From assembly GCF_003634105.1 (NCBI RefSeq), contig NZ_RBIQ01000007.1:124001-188000 (forward strand): a DNA stretch of 64,000 bases, read 5' to 3'. The translations under genes were made by a program, and so were the position numbers. Positions 17,273 to 25,373 of this stretch are shown here, one piece after another. The notes under the pieces were generated by a model. The model was not told where the DNA came from. It did no database searches and worked only from the letters and a program-made list of their open reading frames with translations. Each line of letters begins with the position of its first letter. The stretch's first letter is position 1. Source of the DNA: Maribacter vaceletii. GTDB lineage: Bacteria; Bacteroidota; Bacteroidia; Flavobacteriales; Flavobacteriaceae.

Positions 17273-18634
17273 TTAATTGGATATTATTTTTAGGTTAGGA
17301 TTTTCTTTGTATAATTCTTCAATCGCTTTTTTTGTAATTTTTGTATTCCATAAATACACCCTTTTTAAAGATGGCAGTTTTGCAAAAACAATAATGCTTT
17401 TATCTGTGATTTCGGTATTGTATAAATTAAGTACTTCCAAATGTGCAAGAGTTTCTATATGTTTAACACCTTCATCAGTGATATTGGATTTATGAATATT
17501 TAGATATGTTAGATTTTTAAACGCTGAAAGTCTTTTTAACAAATCATCTGTAAGTCCTGATTTACTTATATCTAACCATGTAATTTGCTCTTTCGCTTTT
17601 TCCAAAGTTTCAAAAGCCGATAGCGTTATTTCGTTATCGAAAAATTTCACATCTAACATGTGATGTTCTGCGGACAAAGGATTTACAAGCCACCCTTGTT
17701 CTGATAATTCTAACACAATTTGTTCATCCAACTTGGGGCTTTTAACCGTTTCATAATAAGGTCTTTTTTTTGTGTTTAATTTAAAATCTCTTTCAAAAAG
17801 ATTTTTTAACTCTTTTGGGAATTTATAAGACAATAATCTGCCGTCAAAAGATGCTCCTTCAGCAATCCACCATTCTAAAAGTTTTAGTTCTGTAAATGTT
17901 AATGCAGTGCCTTTAGGAGGCATAAATTTTTTACTGCTTTCAGGAAAGGTAGATCGTAAAAAAAGTTCACTATTATAAGGTTGAAAAGGTGTAATAACCA
18001 TACCATTATCACCACCATCATTCACTTTATCTGTATTGGTAAGGTTAAGTCCGCCATTAGATTTCGTATCATTATGACAGCTAATACATTTATTGTTCAA
18101 AATAGGTTGTATCAAATGTTTAAATACAACTATAGAATCTGGGTTTGATGGTATTTTAAAATTAGATTTCTCTTCATCCCCTTTTAAAAATTCTGGGGCA
18201 TATGCTGTTAAATAATCGCTTCCATGTGTTAAGTTTCCTCCCAAATGTCCTGTTATAGAAATGAGTACGATTAATAAAATAATTATTGTTTTAGACGAGA
18301 TAAACGGAATGTTTATTTTTCCTGATTTTATAGCCCATCCTAAAAACGATAAAACTGCTAATAAAATTCCTAACCATTGATGCCAAAACAAGGTGTTACT
18401 TTCATACCCTCCTTGTTTGGATAACATATATCCTATTATCGCTGAAGCTACGGCTCCTAGTGCTCCACATAACATAGAAATGGATATAGCTGTATTTAAG
18501 GAGGCATACTTAATTTTATAAGCTGAAGACAGTATTTCCATGATACCTGCCAATAAGAGAAAACCAATAGGCAAATGCACAATTAAAGGGTGAAATCTCC
18601 CTAAAAAAATGACTATATCTGACACTTCACCCAT
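17273..18634 (-). CDS. DUF2231 membrane protein with c-type haem site and LRR tail
   Basis: Three-part membrane protein of 453 residues. Residues 1-140 form about four membrane segments of DUF2231 type (LGRFHPLIVHLPIGF). Residues 160-265 resemble the planctomycete cytochrome C-like domain, with one haem-binding CxxCH (C183-I-S-C-H) and the later motif KFMPPKGTALT, where a Met could be the sixth ligand. Residues 330-453 are leucine-rich repeats of the type LTYLNIHKSNITDEG. A membrane-held electron carrier with a protein-binding tail is my inference. It directly follows the TIM-barrel, DUF1501 and PSD1 genes (12-base gap), as parts of one block. No function is established for this combination. 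Confidence 0.82.
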   Translation of the reverse strand: MGEVSDIVIFLGRFHPLIVHLPIGFLLLAGIMEILSSAYKIKYASLNTAISISMLCGALGAVASAIIGYMLSKQGGYESNTLFWHQWLGILLAVLSFLGWAIKSGKINIPFISSKTIIILLIVLISITGHLGGNLTHGSDYLTAYAPEFLKGDEEKSNFKIPSNPDSIVVFKHLIQPILNNKCISCHNDTKSNGGLNLTNTDKVNDGGDNGMVITPFQPYNSELFLRSTFPESSKKFMPPKGTALTFTELKLLEWWIAEGASFDGRLLSYKFPKELKNLFERDFKLNTKKRPYYETVKSPKLDEQIVLELSEQGWLVNPLSAEHHMLDVKFFDNEITLSAFETLEKAKEQITWLDISKSGLTDDLLKRLSAFKNLTYLNIHKSNITDEGVKHIETLAHLEVLNLYNTEITDKSIIVFAKLPSLKRVYLWNTKITKKAIEELYKENPNLKIISN

Positions 18635-18646
18635 TATCGTTTCGCT

Positions 18647-19555
18647 TTATAAATATCTTTTTTTCCATGTATTCATCATGGCTACATTCATTTTAAACTG
18701 GTCAGCGACGGGTTGCTGAGTGTATGGCAACTGCCACATATAATCCTTTGGTCCAAATTCAGGAGTAATGGTTAACAACTCGTTTTTTTCTTTTTTCATG
18801 TCAACAACTTTATCCCACCAAGCAAAATGCACATCTGTAGCTTTTTTCCATTCTGGCGCCCTAAAATCTGGAACTTGAGGCCCTTCTTTAAATCCTACTC
18901 TACCATGTATATTATCTACTCTTTTAAGAACTTTATTCACAATGTCTTTTTGATCTTCTAGGAATGATTCTGATACATTACACCAATGCGAAATGTCTAA
19001 TGTCAGTCTTAATTCTTTCAATTCATTTAAATAAGACTCGCTTAGATGTGCTGCAAATAAAGCACGCCCTCTATGCGTTTCTTGATAAATGGGAATACCA
19101 CTTTCTTTTGATTTTTGAAGCCCTATCTTAAATAGCTCTACATTTTGCTCAAAGGAGAAATAATCTTTACCTGCATGACAATTGATATGATGTGGTCTAC
19201 AGGCTATCATTTTATTCAGATTATCTGTAAATGTATCTACGTGCTTTTGAAAATTATTGCTTTCTCCACTACTTGCAAATCCACTATATGAAATCCCATA
19301 TTTTGCAATAGCTTCAAAAAAATCAGCCTTTTGCCTCTCATCTTTTGGAGGGCCAACAGCAATACCATCATAGCCCTCTCGTTTTGCTGCTTTTGCTATG
19401 TCATCATAAGAACCTTTAAATCCCCATTTTGTTAAATAAAAGGCCAAACCAAAACCAGATGAATTGGACATTTTCGGAGTTAAAGCTTTCACTCCTGAAA
19501 ATGTTAATCCGGCACTAGCCAATGCTGTTGTTGTTATAAATTGTCTTCGTTTCAT
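18647..19555 (-). CDS. TIM-barrel sugar phosphate isomerase/epimerase-like protein, exported
   Basis: AP-endonuclease-2-like TIM barrel of 302 residues, of the family that includes xylose isomerase-like and hydroxypyruvate isomerase-like enzymes. The N terminus MKRRQFITTTALASAGLTFSG has a twin-arginine and a hydrophobic stretch, so it is probably exported, unlike cytoplasmic sugar isomerases. Conserved acidic and His residues appear in YQETHRGRALF, LTLDISHWCNVSES, NIHGRVG and TITPEFGP, which could bind a divalent metal. The substrate is unknown. In this operon a role in converting a free sugar or keto-sugar is likely, but not shown. It lies six bases after the DUF1501 gene. Confidence 0.8.
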   Translation of the reverse strand: MKRRQFITTTALASAGLTFSGVKALTPKMSNSSGFGLAFYLTKWGFKGSYDDIAKAAKREGYDGIAVGPPKDERQKADFFEAIAKYGISYSGFASSGESNNFQKHVDTFTDNLNKMIACRPHHINCHAGKDYFSFEQNVELFKIGLQKSKESGIPIYQETHRGRALFAAHLSESYLNELKELRLTLDISHWCNVSESFLEDQKDIVNKVLKRVDNIHGRVGFKEGPQVPDFRAPEWKKATDVHFAWWDKVVDMKKEKNELLTITPEFGPKDYMWQLPYTQQPVADQFKMNVAMMNTWKKRYL

Positions 19556-19561
19556 AGCTTA

Positions 19562-21049
19562 CTAACTTAAAATATCTTTAACGACATGCCCGTGAACATC
19601 TGTTAATCGGTATCTTCTACCCTGGTGTTTATAGGTAAAGTGTTCATGATTTATGCCCATAAGATGCATGAGTGTCGCTTGAAAATCATGTACGTGAACC
19701 GGGTTTTCAATGGGGTTAAATCCAAAATCGTCTGTTGCTCCATATGATATTCCAGGTTTAACACCCGCACCGGCCATCCACATAGTGAAAGCATAGGGAT
19801 GATGATCTCTTCCCCAGTTTTTTTCATCCTTTATATTACCCTGTAAAAATGGAGTTCTCCCAAATTCTCCTCCCCAAATCACTAAAGTATCTTCCAACAT
19901 ACCACGTTGTTTTAAGTCCTTTATCAATGCGGCACTTGGGGCATCTGTATCTTGACATTGAATTTTTAATTGATGATTTAAATTTGTATGTTGATCCCAA
20001 CCTGCATGCATACATTGTGTAAATCTCACTCCTCTTTCAGCTAGTCGTCTTGCCATAATGCAATTGTATGCAAAACTCCCTTTTCGCTTAACATCTGGTC
20101 CATACATATCTAACACATGCTGTGGTTCATCAGATAAATCTGTTAATTCAGGAACGCTCATTTGCATTTTATAAGACATCTCATATTGAGAAATTCTAGT
20201 ATTGATTTCTGGATCTCCAAACTCTTGATAATTCATTTCGTTAAGCGCTTGCATATCATCCAGCATTTTTCTCCTTGTATTACGACTAATGCCCTCTGGG
20301 TTTTTTAAATAAAGAACAGGATCTCCTCCACCCCTAAATTTTACACCCTGAAATTTTGAAGGCAAAAAACCACTTCCCCAATAATAATCGTAAAATATTT
20401 GTCCGCAACTTGCTTGTTTATCAACGGAAGTCATGGCCACAAAATCTGGTAAATCTTTAGCTGTACTTCCTAAACCATATGTTAACCATGATCCTATACT
20501 TGGTCTACCGGGTTGTTCATTACCCGTTAAAAAGAATGTAATAGCAGGTGCATGATTTACAGATTCAGTATACATTGACTTGATGAAACATAAATCATCT
20601 GCTACTTTGGCCGTTTCTGGCATAAAGTCTGAAACCCAAGCGCCACTTTGCCCGTGTTGTGCAAAATTGCTAATCTCTCCAATTACAGGTCTATCTAATT
20701 GACCACCTGTCATCGTTGAAAAACGTTTACCATGTGTAAGTTCATCTGGAATCTGTTTACCATGCCATTTTCTTAACATGGGTTTATAATCAAACAAATC
20801 GACATGAGAAGGAGCGCCATTCTGAAATAAATAAATAACACGTTTCGCTTTTGGCGGGAAATGAGGCAATCCTAAGTTATTCTTTAAATGCGCATTTATA
20901 GAACCAATGTTTGAACCAAACAATACACTAGGATTAATCATTGAAGCCAATGCCGCTGCTCCAACCCCTTTTGCCATTTTTCCAAAAAAAGCACGTCTTG
21001 TTAAATTCGCTTGATGCGCTTCAAAAGGATGTAAAATATTCTTTTTCAT
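19562..21049 (-). CDS. DUF1501 family protein, Tat-exported
   Basis: Protein of 495 residues belonging to DUF1501, a family with distant similarity to the alkaline phosphatase/sulfatase superfamily. The N terminus has the twin-arginine signal LTRRAFFGKMAKG followed by a hydrophobic segment, predicting folded export with a cofactor. Recognisable family segments are YLFQNGAPSHVDLFDYKP, HAPAITFFLTGN, RRLAERGVRFTQCMHAGWDQH and VIWGGEFGRTPF. No formylglycine motif is present. The family is nearly always next to DUF1549/DUF1553 genes, as here, where the start overlaps the PSD1 stop (TAATG). Biochemical function is unknown. Confidence 0.9.
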   Translation of the reverse strand: MKKNILHPFEAHQANLTRRAFFGKMAKGVGAAALASMINPSVLFGSNIGSINAHLKNNLGLPHFPPKAKRVIYLFQNGAPSHVDLFDYKPMLRKWHGKQIPDELTHGKRFSTMTGGQLDRPVIGEISNFAQHGQSGAWVSDFMPETAKVADDLCFIKSMYTESVNHAPAITFFLTGNEQPGRPSIGSWLTYGLGSTAKDLPDFVAMTSVDKQASCGQIFYDYYWGSGFLPSKFQGVKFRGGGDPVLYLKNPEGISRNTRRKMLDDMQALNEMNYQEFGDPEINTRISQYEMSYKMQMSVPELTDLSDEPQHVLDMYGPDVKRKGSFAYNCIMARRLAERGVRFTQCMHAGWDQHTNLNHQLKIQCQDTDAPSAALIKDLKQRGMLEDTLVIWGGEFGRTPFLQGNIKDEKNWGRDHHPYAFTMWMAGAGVKPGISYGATDDFGFNPIENPVHVHDFQATLMHLMGINHEHFTYKHQGRRYRLTDVHGHVVKDILS

Positions 21050-23580
21050 TATTGTCTGGTTATGGTTTCATCTAAATTTAAAATCATAGAAGTAATAACA
21101 GCATAGGAAGCTAGTTCTGATACATCTAATTCTTCATCAATAAGATACTCTCCTGCATGAATTATTTTTTCAGCTTCTCTTAAATTTCCATTATATTCTT
21201 CTTTTAATCTTTCTAGTCTATTTTTTAATATGTCTAACTCTTGTTTTTTAGGAGTTCTTGAAGTTATTTTTTTGAAGATATATACAATCCTATCCTCGAT
21301 AGAGTTTTTTTGTTTCATAACCTTCGCCGCTAAAACTCTAGAGGCTTCCAGGTATGTAATATCATTTAAAGTATTTAAAGCATGCAAAGGTGTATTGGTT
21401 CGCATAGCTTTAACGGCGCTTTTTTGTCTAGTAGAATTATCAAACAATACTGTTGGTCCTACTATACGTCTCCAAAAAGTGTATAGAGTTCTTCTGTAAA
21501 GGGCATCACCATGATCTTGCTTGTATTTGATTTTACCGAAGGAAGCTTCTTCCCATATACCTGATGGTTGATATGGTCTTACAGGTTTTCCACCTAAAGA
21601 ATCAACCAGTAAGCCACTTGTAAATAGCGCTTGGTCTCTTAGCATCCATGATGGTAATCTTACTCTGGATGCATGCGATAATAATTTATTCTCTGGGTCT
21701 AATTCTAATATATAACTAGACACTTTTGAGGATTGCCTATACGTTGCACTCATTACTATTTTCTTAAAAAGTGCTTTTAAATCCCAATGATTATCTTGAA
21801 AATCTCTAGATAACCAATCTAATAACTTTGGATGGGTTGGAAGCTCCCCTTGAACACCAAAATCATCAACAGTTTTAACAATACCATTCCCAAAAAAAGC
21901 TTGCCAGTACCTATTAACAGTAACTCTAGAAGTTAACGGTTGTTCTCTGGACACGAGCCATTTAGCCAAGGCTAATCTGTTATTTTTAATATCAATCGGC
22001 AATTTAGGTAAAGCTTTTGGCGTGTTCATATAAACTTGTTCGTCCAATCGCGGGTTATCATAACCGCCTCTGTTCAAAACATAGGTATTACGCTGTTCTT
22101 TTAGATTATCCATTACCATGACTTGAGTAATGGAAGATGCTAATTCGTCATATTCTGTTTTTAAATCGAAAACGTTCTTTATAAGTTTTCCGTATTCATC
22201 CTTTTGTTTAAAATATTTTGATAGTCTTTTGTATTGATTTTTAGCTCTAAGTTTGGCCGGTCTTGCTAAAATTCTAGGGTCTAATCCATTCAAATCTTTT
22301 GCTTTTTTAGATTCGGAAGTAGGTTTCCCTTTTTCTCTAGGAAATTTCACCAATTCAGTTTTATCTACTTCATTGTAAAGTTTTTCTATATAAGCTTGAA
22401 TTTTCTCAATTTCCTTTACTTGGTGCTCTTCTCCTATATTTAATAGAGGAGCCTGATTTCCTCCCCAACCACCTCCTTCTTCAGAGGTTTGATTAAAATA
22501 GTCAAACAATTGATAGTATTCCTTTTGAGAAATAGCATCAAATTTATGATCATGACATCGAGCACATTCTAAAGTCAACCCCAGCCATACCGTACCTGTG
22601 GTTTCTACCCTATCAAAAACATTTACAACACGTGTTTCTTCAGGAATAGTTCCGCCTTCAGTATTATATGGATGATTTCTATTAAAAGCAGAAGCCAAAA
22701 CATCATCTTGAGTTGCATCGGGAATTAAATCTCCTGCCAATTGTCTGATAGTAAAATCATCATATGGCATATTACTGTTAAAAGCTTTTATAACCCAATC
22801 TCTCCAAGGCCACATATCTCTAGTAAAATCACCTTGAAAACCATTAGTATCTGCATATCTAGCGACATCCAACCACTCCCATGCCCAGCGTTCTCCGTAT
22901 CGAGGAGAATTAAGTAAACGATCGACTAAATTTTCATATGCACGCTCTGAAGTATCATTCTTAAAGGCTTGGATGTCTTTAATAGATGGAGGTAGTCCAA
23001 TTAAATCAAAAAACAAACGACGGATTAAAGTTTCTTTATTTGCTTCAGGAGAAGGGTTTAAATTCTTTGATTCTAAATTGTTAAGAACAAAATAGTCTAG
23101 TTCATTTTTTACCCATTCGGTATTTTTTACTTCTGGAAGTGTTGCTTTAATTGGTGCTGTAAACGCCCAATGCTCTTTCCATTCTGCTCCTTGTTCAATC
23201 CATTTAATTAAAAGGGCTTTTTCCCTACTTGTTAATTCTAATTTTGAGTCTGAAGGAGGCATTATAAGCTCATCATCATGAGAAAGGATACGATTTACTA
23301 AATCACTTTCCCAAGGTTTATTGGGATGAATAGCAGATATCTCTTTATCTTTTAACAAAGCAATAGCACTCTCTCTAACATCAAGTCTTAAATCTGCTGC
23401 TCTTGCATTTTCATCTGGTCCATGGCAATGAAAACATCTATCTGATAATATGGGTCTAATATGAAAATTAAAATCGACAACCTTAGGAAGATTTTTGTAC
23501 TCAGAATTTATGGTATCAGGTAGCTTGGAATTACATCCTAGAAAAACAAGTCCTAAAAAAATAAATAAAAACTTTTTCAC
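21049..23580 (-). CDS. PSCyt1-DUF1549-DUF1553 (PSD1) cytochrome, lipoprotein
   Basis: Large exported protein of 843 residues with GTG start and lipobox ending at C16. Domain order: planctomycete cytochrome C-like domain with haem motif C49-F-H-C-H53; DUF1549 (about 150-345, with RRLFFDLIGLPPS and RWAWEWLDVARYADTNG) ending in a second CxxCH, C339-A-R-C-H343; DUF1553 in the C-terminal half (TSRVTVNRYWQAFFGNGIVKT). The family is highly expanded in Planctomycetes and other PVC bacteria next to sulfatases. A periplasmic redox role is inferred from the two haem sites; no reaction is known. It is the first gene of the cytochrome block, 31 bases after the first sulfatase. Confidence 0.92.
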   Translation of the reverse strand: MKKFLFIFLGLVFLGCNSKLPDTINSEYKNLPKVVDFNFHIRPILSDRCFHCHGPDENARAADLRLDVRESAIALLKDKEISAIHPNKPWESDLVNRILSHDDELIMPPSDSKLELTSREKALLIKWIEQGAEWKEHWAFTAPIKATLPEVKNTEWVKNELDYFVLNNLESKNLNPSPEANKETLIRRLFFDLIGLPPSIKDIQAFKNDTSERAYENLVDRLLNSPRYGERWAWEWLDVARYADTNGFQGDFTRDMWPWRDWVIKAFNSNMPYDDFTIRQLAGDLIPDATQDDVLASAFNRNHPYNTEGGTIPEETRVVNVFDRVETTGTVWLGLTLECARCHDHKFDAISQKEYYQLFDYFNQTSEEGGGWGGNQAPLLNIGEEHQVKEIEKIQAYIEKLYNEVDKTELVKFPREKGKPTSESKKAKDLNGLDPRILARPAKLRAKNQYKRLSKYFKQKDEYGKLIKNVFDLKTEYDELASSITQVMVMDNLKEQRNTYVLNRGGYDNPRLDEQVYMNTPKALPKLPIDIKNNRLALAKWLVSREQPLTSRVTVNRYWQAFFGNGIVKTVDDFGVQGELPTHPKLLDWLSRDFQDNHWDLKALFKKIVMSATYRQSSKVSSYILELDPENKLLSHASRVRLPSWMLRDQALFTSGLLVDSLGGKPVRPYQPSGIWEEASFGKIKYKQDHGDALYRRTLYTFWRRIVGPTVLFDNSTRQKSAVKAMRTNTPLHALNTLNDITYLEASRVLAAKVMKQKNSIEDRIVYIFKKITSRTPKKQELDILKNRLERLKEEYNGNLREAEKIIHAGEYLIDEELDVSELASYAVITSMILNLDETITRQ

Positions 23581-23611
23581 TATAGTTAACTTCCTTTTTA
23601 CTTAAAATAGA

Positions 23612-25150
23612 TTAGTAATATTTCCAAAAATCTACATTGGCCAGTTCATCATGTGATTTATCACCTAACTCTTTAGCCTTTTGTTTCATTTCATTTCGCA
23701 TGGAAGCAACAATCTCTGCATATTCGGGAAAATCTGCCATATTAAAGATTTCCCAAGGGTCTTTAGTAATGTTAAACAATTGTGTAACCCTAGAACCAGA
23801 AATAAAATCCCCACGTTTTCTACTCACATCAGGAGCTCTAACATATTCTATCAATTTATAATCTCCTTTTCTATAAGCACGTTGGTGCTGGCGATACACA
23901 TGATAGGTGTAGTCTCTTACGCTCTCTGTTTCATTATTTATTATAGGTAATAAACTTGTTCCAGACACAGAGGCAGGTTTCTTAATACCTATCATATCGC
24001 AAAGTGTTGGTAATATGTCTAAATTGTAACAAAAAGCATCCTCTCTTCTCCCTTTATTAGCTTCATCTATTAATCCTCCGGAAATAATAAAAGGAATATG
24101 CACACCATCTTCATCATATATATTTTGCTTACCTAACAATCCATGATTTCCAACAGCTAAACCACTGTCTCCTGCCATTATAATAATAGTATTTTCATAC
24201 AATCCGCTTTCTTTTAAAGCTATAATAACCCTACCGATTTGGGCGTCTAAATGTGTGATTATTGAATAATAATCAGATAAATGTCTTTTTGATATTTCTT
24301 CTGTTCGAGGCCATACATCTAATAGCTCATCTCTTAAAACAATATGTCCATTATCAAAGGGGTGTTGTGGCATATACGAAGGCAATAATCCAATTTCATC
24401 TTCAGGGTACATGTCTTTATATTTTTTCGGAGCTTGTCTAGGATCATGCGGTGTTGGAAAGGCCAAATAATGAAAGAAAGGTTTTTTCTTATTGTAATTA
24501 GAAATAAAATCAACACTAGCATCTGCTAACACTTCAGAAACATGGGGTCCTTTTTTTTCGGTTGCTGTTGGTCCTCTTTTATCAGTTTTAGCAATGGGGC
24601 GTCTTTTTACATTTCCATTTTCATCATACTCCAACAAATAAACATCTTCCATTACATATTTTCCATCTGCATGCCAGTCACTATAAGGCATTCTATATTG
24701 GTCTGTTAAATATGCAGGTTTACCACAAAGTTTATCTCCAGTATCAAAAGATCTAGATAGAGACCCAAAATCTTGATGCCACTTTCCAACATGATGGGCA
24801 TGGTAGCCTTCTTTTTTAAACATTTCCCCCATTGTTGTGTGCTCTTTAGGAATATCGAACCCACGACCCTGTAATTGAAAAACGTTTCTTCCTGTAAGTA
24901 ACATTGCTCTACTAGGCACACAAGTTGCACCGGAAAACGACCCCATTAAGTATGCTTTTGTAAACGCAATACCATCATGAGCAAGATTGTCTAAATTGGG
25001 GGTTTTTACAGCTTCACCCCCTAATGCGTGAACTCCAGAATAACGATGATCATCCGTATAAATTACTAGAACATTAGGTTTGGTTTCTTTTTGTGCTTTT
25101 AACTGAATAGATAAAAAGACCAGTACACTTAGAAGTATTATTTTTTTCAT
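23612..25150 (-). CDS. Sulfatase, family S1 (first gene of the operon)
   Basis: Formylglycine sulfatase of 512 residues with Sec signal peptide MKKIILLSVLVFLSIQLKAQ. The metal site is in VLVIYTDDHRYSGVHALGG, and the maturation motif is C-V-P-S-R in GATCVPSRAMLLTGRN (Cys at about 77). HHVGKWHQDFGS, HYLAFPTPHDPR and IIMAGDSGLAVGNHG complete the active site; GDSG replaces the usual SDNG. The ATG at 25150 is chosen because it begins the signal peptide; an upstream ATG at 25174 would add eight residues. A strong promoter lies about 100 bases upstream. It heads the eleven-gene unit. Confidence 0.93.
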   Translation of the reverse strand: MKKIILLSVLVFLSIQLKAQKETKPNVLVIYTDDHRYSGVHALGGEAVKTPNLDNLAHDGIAFTKAYLMGSFSGATCVPSRAMLLTGRNVFQLQGRGFDIPKEHTTMGEMFKKEGYHAHHVGKWHQDFGSLSRSFDTGDKLCGKPAYLTDQYRMPYSDWHADGKYVMEDVYLLEYDENGNVKRRPIAKTDKRGPTATEKKGPHVSEVLADASVDFISNYNKKKPFFHYLAFPTPHDPRQAPKKYKDMYPEDEIGLLPSYMPQHPFDNGHIVLRDELLDVWPRTEEISKRHLSDYYSIITHLDAQIGRVIIALKESGLYENTIIIMAGDSGLAVGNHGLLGKQNIYDEDGVHIPFIISGGLIDEANKGRREDAFCYNLDILPTLCDMIGIKKPASVSGTSLLPIINNETESVRDYTYHVYRQHQRAYRKGDYKLIEYVRAPDVSRKRGDFISGSRVTQLFNITKDPWEIFNMADFPEYAEIVASMRNEMKQKAKELGDKSHDELANVDFWKYY

Positions 25151-25200
25151 TATTAATAAATTAATTTCTATCATTTAAATTGAGAATCTACATTAATCGT

Positions 25201-25234
25201 TAGAAATGTTACTAATCAAAACGTAATATTTCTA
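25201..25234. promoter_or_regulatory. Inverted repeat, candidate operator of the glycan operon
   Basis: TAGAAATGTTAC (25201-25212) and GTAATATTTCTA (25223-25234) are inverted copies matching at 11 of 12 positions, with a 10-base spacer, so the half-site centres are two helical turns apart. It lies in the transcribed leader just downstream of the promoter. It could bind a dimeric regulator or form an RNA hairpin. Confidence 0.5.
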
Positions 25235-25247
25235 TAACAATTTATTT

Positions 25248-25276
25248 CAAATGTAGACCCAAAATCTAATCTTCAA
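25248..25276 (-). promoter_or_regulatory. Promoter of the sulfatase/glycosidase operon
   Basis: On the minus strand, TTG at 25276-25274, an 18-base spacer and TACATTTG at 25255-25248 match the Bacteroidota consensus perfectly. The leader to the ATG at 25150 would be about 90 bases and contains the inverted repeat. Confidence 0.75.
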
Positions 25277-25308
25277 TAAAAAATAGACTACATAATAACT
25301 ACATTATA

Positions 25309-25339
25309 TTGAAAAAAGGAAATATTAAAACTATATTTA
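25309..25339 (+). promoter_or_regulatory. Possible promoter of the TPR/LuxR regulator gene
   Basis: TTG at 25309-25311, a 20-base spacer and TATATTTA (one mismatch to TAnnTTTG) lie about 35 bases before the ATG. It is divergent from the operon promoter, with about 33 bases between the two. Confidence 0.35.
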
Positions 25340-25373
25340 TCTCATATACCAACATTAAAAAAAATTCAAAAAA

